Below are positions 54,952-64,000 of a stretch of DNA of 64,000 bases, piece by piece. The position numbers and the translations under genes were made by a program. The stretch is from Riptortus pedestris (taxonomy: Eukaryota > Arthropoda > Insecta > Hemiptera > Alydidae). Under the pieces are notes generated by a model that was given only the letters and a program-made list of their open reading frames with translations, ran no database searches and had not been told where the DNA came from. Position 1 is the first letter of the stretch; each line of letters opens with the position of its first letter. The stretch is from positions 105,196,001-105,260,000 of the forward strand of contig CM032231.1 in NCBI GenBank assembly GCA_019009955.1, read 5' to 3'.

Positions 54952-55110
54952 AAACGCCTCTTACGCAGGCACTGCGTGAACCAAGCAGATTTCACACGTG
55001 CCGGAACAGATCAATCGGATCAAAAGGACAGAGGGAATCCTCGAACTCCCCCCCCCCCTCAATCTCTAATTTTGGCCATAAACCAATTTTATCTTCAGCT
55101 TAGATGTTAA
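54952..55110 (-). repeat. HLE1 diverged, internally deleted
   Basis: ACGCAGGCACTGCGT hairpin, GAACCAAGCAGATTTCACACG (A end), then AATCGGATCAAAAGGACAG, a C run, AATCTCTAATTTTGGCCATA. Most of the body is missing. Confidence 0.6.
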
Positions 55111-55560
55111 TCTTAAAAAAAAAAAAATCTTGAATGAATCCAAAAAATGTTTAATTAAATGTACATTAATATAACAAAAAACGTTCTAACAATTAATTTA
55201 TTTTAAACTAATTACGTACTAATTATATGTAAAAGCAATACACATTTACACCAAATAATTGGTTTCTGTTTTTTTACATGCAGCTTTTATATTTTTCTGC
55301 TGGTAGCTTTAGTTTTAAGTAGGTTTTATTTCTAGGAGTAATGTTTTGGTTTGTTTTGTCTTTTGTTTTTATAGCTTTTTTTTATTTTTATGAGTATATT
55401 TATGTCCATGATGCATTACTTTTAAACAACTATGTTTGAGGCTTTTTTTTTCTTTTTTTTTTTTTTTGTTTTTTTTTGTTTTCTTCTGTTTTATTTATTT
55501 TCTTTATATCTTTTTTTTTTGTTAGAAACGTGTTAGGTTAAGACAAAGAACTCTCTTTTT
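55111..55560. other. T-rich stretch
   Basis: T homopolymer-like runs between about 55435 and 55570. No gene is seen. Confidence 0.4.
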
Positions 55561-55750
55561 TTTCTTTTTTTTGGGTGCTAGCACCTTTTTTATAATGTCC
55601 TTTAGGGACATCCAAGGGGTTAGGGACCCCCTTATTAATTGTTTATTTTATAAAGTGTTATAGGCTAGGTGAATTATGTTGTTGTTATTAGTATTTTATT
55701 ATTCTATTTTGTGAAATGTGTTTAAAACCCAAATAAACAAGTAAAAAAAT
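55561..55750 (+). other. Hairpin cluster resembling a retroelement 3' end
   Basis: Three compact inverted repeats in ~70 bp: the perfect 12-bp palindrome GGTGCTAGCACC, TGTCC-TTTA-GGGACA, and AAGGGG-TTAGGGA-CCCCCTT. After ~90 bp comes AATAAACAAG and an A run at about 55730-55749. Structured 3' tails followed by AATAAA/poly(A) are seen in LINE 3' untranslated regions. No coding frame precedes it. Confidence 0.4.
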
Positions 55751-58282
55751 TTCTTTGCACTACAATACTTTCAGCTAGTATTTACAAAAGTGTCCTTTCT
55801 CAATTATGCACTTCAAAAGACGGTATCTGAAATCCCTTTGAGGACTGTGTGTATTTCTCCTACTGAAATTGAACTTATGGCCAATCTGATTTAATTTATT
55901 ATGTCTTCAATACTCTTGATCACTACTGTGACCTGTTATAGTGGTCGCATTTGACCCGCTCCTATATAAAATAATCCATTAACGTCAGATTAGATGACCT
56001 GGGTGGCCACTCAATTCGCAAGCTGCGACGGATACTGTGTTGGGGAAAGATTTCTCTTTATTTTGGTCAAGTAGTGCTAGAGAATTGGGAAGGATATGTG
56101 CCAAACTGCAGCCACATTTTATTTCTTTGCATTCCAAGTCTTCTATTTAATTTAAAAACTTTTCATTTAGGAAGTGGTTGAAGACTGTATTTAATGTTTT
56201 ATTAAAGATATGTAGGCCTTTAATTCTTCCCTAGAAGATATCGCACCGTTGTTTTTGCATGAAACTATGCTGGTCCAAAAAGGTATTCCTTTTATAAATA
56301 ATTACTTCCATATAAATAAAATTCTTAGAACTTTTTGGTTATGTTGATGTTCTTTGAAGGAAACATATTTTTGATCCATTGAAGATTTTTCTTCTTTTTT
56401 TTTAATTTCAGATTCCATTCCTTTTCCCGAAGACTTTGTTTCAAAGATAATTTAGTTGGCTACAACTTTCATATCGCACTATTTTCCAATAAATTTTGCC
56501 GTTTCTGAAATAAAGATTTGTGCATTTTACGGCTAAAGGGTGCGCCAAATCGAAAAATTTACCGATATAAATTCTTTTTAGTATTTGATTTTCTATAAGA
56601 ATCCTTCATAAAAGGTATTACATTACATTGGAAATTCCAATGTTATGGCCGCTGAAGAAGTATTGGAGAAACTTACGAGGTTGAACATGGACAGAAAAAT
56701 TCTTCAGGGGTGACAATTATTGAACACCAAGTCTCAACCTTTTATTAAAACATTTGGCGATTTTAAGTTGGGTGGCACTGGAACTTGGGACACCCTGTAT
56801 AATACTATGCATAATGTAATTTATAGTAAATATTATTTTCTGTAACATTCATATATTATTATGACCCATTTCAAGAGTTGATTGTAATTGTCTCAAGTAA
56901 AAAGGAATTCTTGGAATGTATGGAGACGTCTAAATTAATAAAAAGAAACTTTATAAAAACCATTACAAACAAATTAATGAACATAGCTTTAAATTTCATT
57001 ATTGGTTCCAAATTACAAATATTCAGTTAAAAGTAAAAACCCTTATCCATTATTGAAATAAAAGTAGACAAAAAAAATTAAAAGTCAATATTTTTAATTT
57101 TAAAAGTCTAAAAATATTAGAATAATGTCATTTGGTTAACAATTAAAACAAAACCATTGATTTGAGAACCAATACTCTTTAACTTAGCATTAAAAAAATA
57201 AGTAATGATAATTTTTTTTCTTTTTGGAATAAGATGCTTGGATCCTGTTTATTTGGAAGGAATTCATATAAGGGACCAGACATTTTGCTGAAATAAGCTC
57301 TTGGGTTTCTTTAGCACAATGGACACCAATCTCAGAAAATATGCGACTAAAAGCCGTTGATGAATAGGTTGTTTAGCAGGCAAGCCGTTAGTAAAATACC
57401 CAAATATATACATACGTGACATGGAATACTAAAATTAGCCGAGAGAAAAACATGTATGCGGCATTGAAATCTTGGTGGGCTATTTGAATTTCAAGGGATC
57501 CGTCAGCGAGCTGACAGCTAAATTAACATGTGAGCACATTCTCTCAACCAAGTCCTGCATAAATGACAGTTTACTTATTATATTGCTTGTCTTCACAACT
57601 TACAATAAGAACAGTAAAATAAAACACCTGTTTTCAAGACAATAACGCAAGAAAATTACTTTTCCTTTCCAACATACTTCTCTCATTCTCCGCTCTTATT
57701 AGTTAACATATTTTAAATTTTTCAAAACGCTTCAACTGTGCAAGAAAATAATTTATATATTACACTGGAGGAACGGTAGTGACCTCATTCAGTCCTTCAC
57801 AGCATTCATTATAAAAGCTTAGCTGTTGTCAAACATAACAACATATCAAATCAGGAAATAAAATAATAATATTTATAATTTATTTAATTAAAGAATTAAA
57901 ATATTTTATATACCAAAATATTGCTTTAAGATCACACTAAAGGTGATTTACACGACACTGAAAACTCTCAACAGCTTGGAAGGATTACACAGGGACTCAA
58001 TTATCCATTTCACTTGACAAATACTTCATTCTTTTGAGGTAGAAATTAAAACAAATATTTTTCAGACATATAATAACGTTAAAATGAACAGCAACTGCAT
58101 TACACTTTCAATACAGATTCACTATTATTTTGAAATGTTAGTTTAGTTTTCTAGGCAATGAACTGTGATGCTGATTGTAATGCAACACTTCAGGGAGTCG
58201 TCTGCGGATGAAATTCTAATTCTTAATAGGACACTAATTGTATATGCGACACCGTATCCTAGACAAATGTCAATCAGAATGA
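55751..58282. other. No supported gene (~2.5 kb)
   Basis: AT-rich sequence. At 56770-56805, GGAACTTGGGACACCCTGTA resembles a phrase (TACAGGGTGTCCC on the other strand) I recall from many insect repeats, but no element borders can be drawn. GTCAGCGAGCTGAC near 57510 is a small palindrome. Confidence 0.4.
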
Positions 58283-58528
58283 ATGAAAGTAAACACCCGC
58301 GGAATCAAAAATATACTTAAGGAGTGGCCATCGACCATAGGAGTACTAGGCGGAAGGAAGTTTTTCTTGCCAGACTCAGGATCGGTAACATGCCTGACTC
58401 ATAGACACTTAATGATAAGGACAGATAACCCTATATGCAAATACTGCAGCAAACACCTTACGATAAATCACATACTGACTGACTGCACCCTACGGAAAAG
58501 CCTTCACATACCACACGACATGACATAA
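58283..58528 (+). pseudogene. Relic of LINE ORF2 C-terminus (RNase H-distal zinc knuckle)
   Basis: A frame of 81 codons includes LTHRHLM (codons 38-44), then C-K-Y-C…L-T-I-N-H-I-L-T-D-C (codons 53-69), the C-X2-C-…-H-X4-C arrangement found after the reverse transcriptase/RNase H region of R1/I/Jockey-group non-LTR retrotransposons. The expected upstream words LARLRIG are present in a different frame around 58368-58390, so at least one frameshift occurred near 58390-58400. No RT palm is present and upstream sequence is unrelated, so this is a 5'-truncated, dead copy. It is on the plus strand and not contiguous with the minus-strand relic at 47.7 kb. Confidence 0.75.
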
Positions 58529-60029
58529 CTACTAACAAGCCAATATATTCCACACATCTAAAATATACAGACATTTACCAATACATATAGAATAAAAATG
58601 CAATAGGTTTACAACATACGTGCAAACATTTAAAAGGGAAAACTTTTATTATTATTCTAATAGGCAAAGGGGATATGAGAAAACCTCAGATATTTAAGGA
58701 ATATTTTCCATACTACATAAATAAAGTACAACATCAAGGTTTACATGAAGGGATAAATACATTATTCTAAAAATAGATCATGTCAACCACCTTTGATGTG
58801 GGCCATAAACCAAATAAATAATAGAAGTATTTTTCAGGTTCAAATAATTTTCAAAATTTGGTAGACATTTTTTTTGAACAATGAATTTCTTAGTGTCAAC
58901 TTTGTGGAGCAGTCCAATGGTGAAACTCGTTAATTTTACTAAATTTCAAAGTTTCGTCTCCCCAGAAGTGCAGTAATTGAACTGTGTCCAGGTAGTCAAT
59001 AATGCTCTGGTCATTTTTCCTCAGTTGACTATCCCGTAGCTGAAATTTTTATGGCTTTGTTACTGAATTATGTCGTCATTGTAATAAGTTCTTAGAGACT
59101 CATTCATTTTCAATGATATCACTTATTAAAATATTTAAAAAAATTGTTACTTAAAGTGAGCACCTAGAAAATTTCATTCGGCCAACATAAGACATGGAAT
59201 CCTTAAACATGTTGGTACAGCTTAACAACTTTATCCTTGAAAATACCTTAATTGCTGGAACCCTCCTTCAACACTTATCTTTGTAGATAAAGTACAAAGA
59301 AATTGACTCTATTTTCGACATAGAAAGGAATATCAGTTTTTTCATAAAATGATTTGTAGAAAAGTTTTTAATATAATTGAAATTAATGGCTGGAAATTAT
59401 TTAAATATTTTTTTAATTATTTCAACTATTTTATTTTAAAATATCCATTAACTACTAATTATCTTAACATTATGAATTCTCTTTTTTTCATAGGAGATTA
59501 AAAGTTTGATATCTTTTTTTTTTCCTATTTTATTGAATCGTTTATTACAAAAATACTTAATTGTATTCTGCTGTAATTAGTCAATAGCTAGAGGGCACCA
59601 TTTTACCAGATACTTTTCATTTTCCCTTGCAATTAATATAGGTATTTAAATATTCATCCAGTAAATGTTTTAACTGTATTTTACATCATATTGCATATAA
59701 ATAAATAAGCAATTGCCAAGTTACTATTTTCTATTGATTGGCTGGATACATTGCCACTATAAATTGACAATAATTTAATTAATTTTTATACACAAGAAAC
59801 GTTTTTTGAACTTTCCAGTTCTAGAACCCTCTAGTATCTAAGCGGTTTGAAAAAAGATCTTCGGTCTTTTTCGTACATGTGTTTTACATAAACGTAGTAA
59901 AAAAAAATCATCGCTATAGGCATTTTGAAATAATTATAAATAGAAATTGTCTATTTTTCTCAGGGCTATATGTCTATACTCCACGCCATAAGAGAACGTT
60001 TGGGGGGAGTAAGGTTGTAGGTTGGGGGG
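58529..60029. other. No supported gene (~1.5 kb)
   Basis: AT-rich sequence. Nothing is recognised. Confidence 0.45.
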
Positions 60030-60725
60030 ATTAGGATTGAAGCAAAGACGCGATTTTGTGAAAAAGTATCCTTCGATCGTTACTAGATAACGAGAATGAG
60101 TAATTTTTCTTTAATCGTTACGACAGACGATATTTATGCGTTTCGTGAACAAGAAATGATTAAGTTCCTTAATTCCTGAATGTGAAACAGAGAGAGGGGG
60201 AGGGATATCTTCAGTTATATGGGTCGGATCGAAAAATTTTATATAATCCAATGCGCATTTTATCTTCATCAATTATTGGTTTACAAGGTTTTTTTTTCTA
60301 ATTCTAATAATAATTAGGATATTTATGTTTTTTAGTTGTCAGCCCTTAGTGAACTCCCTTTTCTACTCATCTCACATTAGCACAAGCCTAAAAATCATAT
60401 AACTTGCATCTTAAATACGACGTATTATTTTCATCGAACAAGAAGAAGTGTTTTAGAGAAGGTATAAAATACTTTTTTCCATTTTTAGTTTGATTGAAAA
60501 ATGTTATTTCAACCATTAAGGAACTTGATCTTTTTTTTTTTTTTACTTAAGATGATTAAATTCAATGTTTGGTAACGATCAAACAAAAGTTGCGACTGCT
60601 AGAGAAAATGGACCTCATTTTCGTTATCTCCTGGGTAGGATCGATGGACATTTAAAGAAAAATTTCAAAAATCGCGTCATGAGGTCGACCTCAATAGCTG
60701 ATTTCTCTTTAGGGAAATCTGCTAA
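60030..60725. repeat. HLE1 inverted pair (plus then minus halves)
   Basis: 60030-60440 is a diverged plus-strand body (AAAGACGCGATTTTGTG, GAATGAG, ATTAAGTTCCTTAATTCC, GGGTCGGATCGAAAAATT, GAACTCCCTTTTCTACTC). From about 60500 to 60725 it is a minus-strand copy (AAGGAACTTGATC, TGGTAACGATCAAACAAAAG, TCTCCTGGGTAGGATCGATG, TAGGGAAATCTGCTAA). The (TA)n is absent: CTGCTAGAG joins GAAAATGGACC directly. Confidence 0.7.
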
Positions 60726-60939
60726 AAAAGGACAATAGATTGTATTACATATTCTGCGTGTCCATCATGTAGGAAATCTACTCAGTTTACGAATTGCCTA
60801 TTAGTTTGTCTATGAAAAAGAGCGATTGGGAGAAAAGTACTTGTTCACCGAATATTGCTCTCCATGATATCACTGGTTTATCATTTACGGTTCTGTGAAA
60901 TACTAGAAATGAATCAAACGAAATACTTTTTCTCAGCAC
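60726..60939. other. Spacer with an A-end-like scrap
   Basis: GTAGGAAATCTACTCAGTTTACG near 60774 resembles an A end without its hairpin. Nothing else is seen. Confidence 0.35.
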
Positions 60940-61580
60940 ACCTGGCACATGGAGCTCTGACGTCGAACCTCATTTAGGAGATAGATCTACGAGGTTAGAA
61001 TTAAACAGAGATAAGAGTTGTTTTGTTCATTCATTACTGACATTTACATATGCGACAGTAGGTGTGTGGTCTGATAAGAGCTCCATCGACGAGATGCTAC
61101 AAAGGCACAGGTGACCTACTATCTCTGTTTTCCTCGGGTCCCTAATTGTTATCCTCTGCTTCCAGACAAAGACGCCCCGCGGGCAGTGTGGGTGAGATCC
61201 GAGTCATCAATCCACGCCAGCGACTAGTCAGACAAATGGGCCTTTTCTAAAATATATCAATTGATCAAGAGGGCCGCGGCACGACTCGCCCGGCCGCCAT
61301 CAGGGGGATTGGGGCTTAACGGCTCTCTATCTACGCGACGGGATCTATAACCTCTTTGGTCTTTTCAATTATCCATTCTCTCTATTAGCATCACCATCCG
61401 TCATCCAGGTACCATCGGTCGCTCATGCACTTAGTACCAAGATGTCTGACACCAGTTAACTTCGAATGACCAGCTTGCTGTCACTCTTCGCACAGCCAAA
61501 CGACACTTCAACAATTTGTCCAATAGTCATCTCTTCAATAGCAATCTGAACTAAACACTGCAGCTCAGCAGCAGCCGATA
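60940..61580. promoter_or_regulatory. GC-balanced unique block; enhancer/exon candidate
   Basis: Non-repetitive sequence with GC-rich segments (AGGGCCGCGGCACGACTCGC, CGGCCGCCATCAGGGGGATT) and recognisable short sites: CAGGTG (E-box), several GATAA/GATAAG, and ATCAATTGAT (homeodomain-like palindrome). Such clustering fits a developmental enhancer. There is also a candidate 26-nt exon, given separately. No open frame of note is seen. Confidence 0.3.
61166..61191 (+). other. Possible 26-nt micro-exon
   Basis: The pyrimidine-rich CCTCTGCTTCCAG acceptor-like signal ends at 61165, and a GTGAGA donor-like signal starts at 61192. They bracket a GC-rich ACAAAGACGCCCCGCGGGC segment of 26 nt. Both signals are strong by eye, but a single pair in 64 kb can be chance. 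The reading frame is unknown. Confidence 0.2.
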
Positions 61581-61640
61581 CGATGAAGCCATACATCCAA
61601 GAAGTATTTTATTACCAGACTCATGACGCAATTATATATC

Positions 61641-61644
<4 letters not shown>

Positions 61645-61694
<50 letters not shown>
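61645..61694. repeat. (TA)25 microsatellite
   Basis: A TA tract at the 5' side of the Helitron-like copy. Confidence 0.95.
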
Positions 61695-61697
<3 letters not shown>

Positions 61698-62343
61698 CTA
61701 CTGTACGTGTGTATGTCACTGAACTCCTCCTAAGCGGCTGGACCGACTTGAATGTTTTTTTTTGTGTGCGTTTGGGCGACGCTCTGAATGGTTTAGATTC
61801 ACAAGTCAGTCCGGCAGATGGAACACGAGTGGGGGTCGTAAGGAAGGCCTAAAATTAAAAATAGCTATAGTTAAAAGTAACTATAGATAGTTCGTTTCCT
61901 ATTGGTTTTTCGGCAAATATGCACAGGATAAAAGTTGTTTATTTTGTTATTTAGAGTAACATTTGTTATACTCACTTTTGTAGTATTACAAAGTATAAAC
62001 GAGATGTACACTAAAATTTTAAAGTGGGAGTCAACAATTTTATTGGACACAAACGATTCAATCGAACTTAACAAAACTCTATATGTAAATTAGCATTAAT
62101 TCTTCCATGATTATAAGCTATATACATTTTTTTAGGTTCGAACGGGAATGGGGGTTAATAAGCACTTAATAAAAAATTCGCGATATTTCATTTTCTATTT
62201 GTTTTTAGGCAAACGTGCACGTAACAAAAGTTGTTTTTTGTGATATTAAAAGTAGCTTTTGTTTTAAACATAATATTATTAAATTTAATATCCTAATCAC
62301 TTGAAATACGTATCATGCAGGACAACGTCTGTCGGGTCCTCTA

Positions 62344-62344
<1 letters not shown>
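61645..62344 (+). mobile_element. Helitron-like element (HEL-a), most complete copy
   Basis: (TA)25, then TTCTACTGTACGTGTG, CACTGAACTCCTCCTAAGCG, GGCTGGACCGACTTGAATG, GATGGAACACGAGTGG, the AT-rich body, and the 3' end CATGCAGGACAACGTCTGTC, GGGTCCTCTAG. The terminal CTAG with GACA…TGTC pairing just upstream (62321-62333) fits the Helitron 3' rule (short hairpin then CTRR). The 5' end should be TC within TTCTACTG. No target duplication is seen. About 700 bp and non-coding, so it would depend on an autonomous Helitron elsewhere. Frames of 67-89 codons are by-products. Confidence 0.65.

Positions 62345-62345
<1 letters not shown>

Positions 62346-62378
<33 letters not shown>
62346..62378. repeat. 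(TA)16 microsatellite
   Basis: A TA tract immediately after the CTAG end of the Helitron-like copy. It is the other half of the HLE1 microsatellite. Confidence 0.95.
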
Positions 62379-62381
<3 letters not shown>

Positions 62382-63202
62382 TTTGTTTGATCGTTACCAA
62401 ACTTGATATTTAATAGTATTATGTAAAAAGAAGGATCTAGTTCTTTAATGGATGAAAACATACAAGTGGGGGAGGATACAGAGGGGGAATTTTGAAAACT
62501 CAATATATCTCCGTTACTATACGTCGGATCAAACAATTGTATTGAACCATTCTTGTTGAAAATGTTGAATGACCTATAAATTTTGTTCAATGTATATTTT
62601 CTGTATCATGAGTATTAACCTAGATATTTGGATGTTATAGTTTTCAGTTTTTAGTAAACCCCCACTCCTACTCAAGTCATATTAATAATTAGCTTCTATA
62701 TCGTAAACCAGTTCATTTTAAATTTAAATACCGAATATTGATTTCATTGAACTTTTAATTTGTGAGATATACGAAAATAGCTTCGGTTGATCTCTCCTTT
62801 TGTTCTTGGTTTACTAAAATTTGAGTGATTGAAATAAACATTATTCTGTCTCATTATAAATTACAGTACTATATATAATAAAGAGTTTTCAATAAAATTA
62901 ATATGTTATATTCAGATATTTTTAAGTAATTGTTTTTCTTTCCGGTCTAAATATAATTATCTATCTATTCAGCTCTGAGAGGTTGCCTGACCTGTTTTTT
63001 GTTTTTTTTTTGTACAATTTACCCACATTCTGTCGTATAAATTATTAACATGGAATCTGACTGAAATATTTCTTATAACCGTTTGCATTTATTCTGTTAA
63101 TATTCCAGGTGGTGTTACCTGTATGAAGATTTATCTACTGTAAACCTTCAGGTGTGAAATCTGTTTAGTTTACGCAGCCCCTGCGTGGCAGACTTTTTCA
63201 TC

Positions 63203-64000
63203 TTACCATAGAACGTCAATGTGATTATACTTTTAACATTCACTAAAAAGCAGTCTGATAAAACGTGATATTTCTTGAAAAGGGTCACAATTCTTCATAG
63301 ATAGTCACAGGTTAATGAAATTCAGCTCACGTTCGAATCTGAGGGAACAGTACCTACAAATGAAGGATATCCTTTCGTTAAAATATGAATTTTGGCGTAA
63401 GCATGTGTGTTTATATGATGTTAGGGGTCTTTGTCCATTCCAGGTGCCTTGTCTATTTCATACGCTCAATTAACGATTCAGGTATTGTATTAAAATATTA
63501 TAAAAAAATATTTGGTTAGGATGCAGGAGCTGGGAGTTTCCGGATACAGAGATGAAGAATAAAGTCTTCCCATAATGGAAGTTTTCTTTTTCTTTCAATT
63601 TATTGCACGAGTTTTTTTCAGCAAAAGTTTCATGTGCAATGAACAATAATGAATGCTACTTCTACGGGTCTTGGATCTGATTTTTAGTGCAATCTTCACC
63701 CATATAAATACCTTCAATAACAAGTCTACTATTGCCACTCCATGGTTACTTTAATACAATTTTTCAATTACATACTACTAAATAAGAATAAATGATACTA
63801 CCTCACTAACTTAAACAAAATAAAGTTAAAACTTAGGCTCATTTTTAATTGTAATTTCTTTAACAAGGAGACATATTTGTCCATTAAACGTTGATGTAAT
63901 AGTCATTACTTCTCTATTAACTTAGACCCACAACTTCACACTTATAAACTCTTGATTTTAATGTTAGCATAATCCAAAGTGTCAGTAATATTTTTTTTTG
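63203..64000. other. No supported gene
   Basis: About 800 bp of AT-rich sequence to the end of the window. No feature is recognised. Confidence 0.4.

Larger units (their letters stand above)
61617..63202 (+). mobile_element. HLE1 copy split by a Helitron-like insertion
   Basis: Left scrap 61617-61640: ACTCATGACGCAATTATATA, the B-side motif joined to the TA tract by a deletion. Right part 62345-63202: (TA)n, GTTTGATCGTTACCAAACTT, ATATCTCCGTTACTATACG, AAACCCCCACTCCTACTC, AAATTACAGTACTATATA, TCTGAGAGGTTGCCTGACC, GTATGAAGATTTATC, then A end TGTGAAATCTGTTTAGTTTACG, hairpin ACGCAGCCCCTGCGT, GGCAGACTTTTT. Confidence 0.8.

Overview
This window looks like a piece of an AT-rich animal nuclear genome, most likely an arthropod and probably an insect. 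The reasons are: no dense coding; many (TA)n, (CA)n and (CT)n tracts; tRNA-headed SINEs; a Jockey-type LINE relic; Tc1/mariner-, piggyBac- and hAT-type elements; and rolling-circle-type repeats. I found no complete host protein-coding gene, no rRNA or functional tRNA gene, no CRISPR array and no bacterial-style operon. The long open frames are mostly readings through (TA)n tracts or repeats, so the window is best read as intergenic or deep intronic sequence built from layers of transposons.

The main architect is one repeat family, here called HLE1 (Helentron-like element 1), with roughly 35-40 full or partial copies in both orientations from 0.15 to 63.2 kb. A full copy is about 0.6-1.0 kb plus a (TA)n tract. 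The B end is TTAGCAGATTTCCC followed by a self-complementary partner (the palindrome ATTTCCCTTAAGGGAAAT). About 110-150 bp inside it lies (TA)n. The A end is GGGAAATCTGCTTAG, then a 6-bp-stem hairpin ACGCAGCCCCTGCGT, then GACGGAC and a T run. The inverted motif is terminal at B but about 40 nt inside at A. That asymmetry, the hairpins, the internal microsatellite, the T-rich target and one copy lacking a target duplication resemble the published HINE/DINE-1 (Helentron) architecture. The class assignment is inference. Subfamilies include one carrying an extra GC-rich block (near 34.2, 39.9 and 43.0 kb) and one with a diverged body (38.2-38.5, 44.6-45.3 and 47.2-48.4 kb).

Other layers are: (1) a tRNA-derived SINE of about 220 bp with a B box and two conserved stem-loops (2.6-3.6, 9.2, 11.5, 16.2, 30.4, 43.8 and 51.7 kb; two copies have clear target duplications); (2) a canonical-Helitron-like family that lies at (TA)n tracts, twice inside HLE1 (14.4, 21.4 and 61.6 kb); (3) a 579-bp hAT-type element with an 8-bp duplication (7.3 kb); (4) a 204-bp MITE with about 37-bp inverted repeats and a 6-bp duplication (2.4 kb); (5) a 609-bp Tc1/mariner-type deletion derivative with a helix-turn-helix relic, nested in a piggyBac-like element (32.3-33.2 kb); (6) a second piggyBac-like element nested in HLE1 (49.9 kb); (7) LINE coding relics at 47.7 kb (minus strand) and 58.3 kb (plus strand).

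A few stretches stand out as GC-rich or unique-looking and could be host sequence: 1.79-2.20, 9.44-9.65, 13.5-14.1, 17.04-17.86, 29.22-29.56 (promoter, first exon or LTR candidate) and 60.94-61.58 kb (with a possible 26-nt micro-exon). The rest is AT-rich sequence in which I see no supported feature. All family names and classes come from motif recognition by eye. No database or alignment was run.
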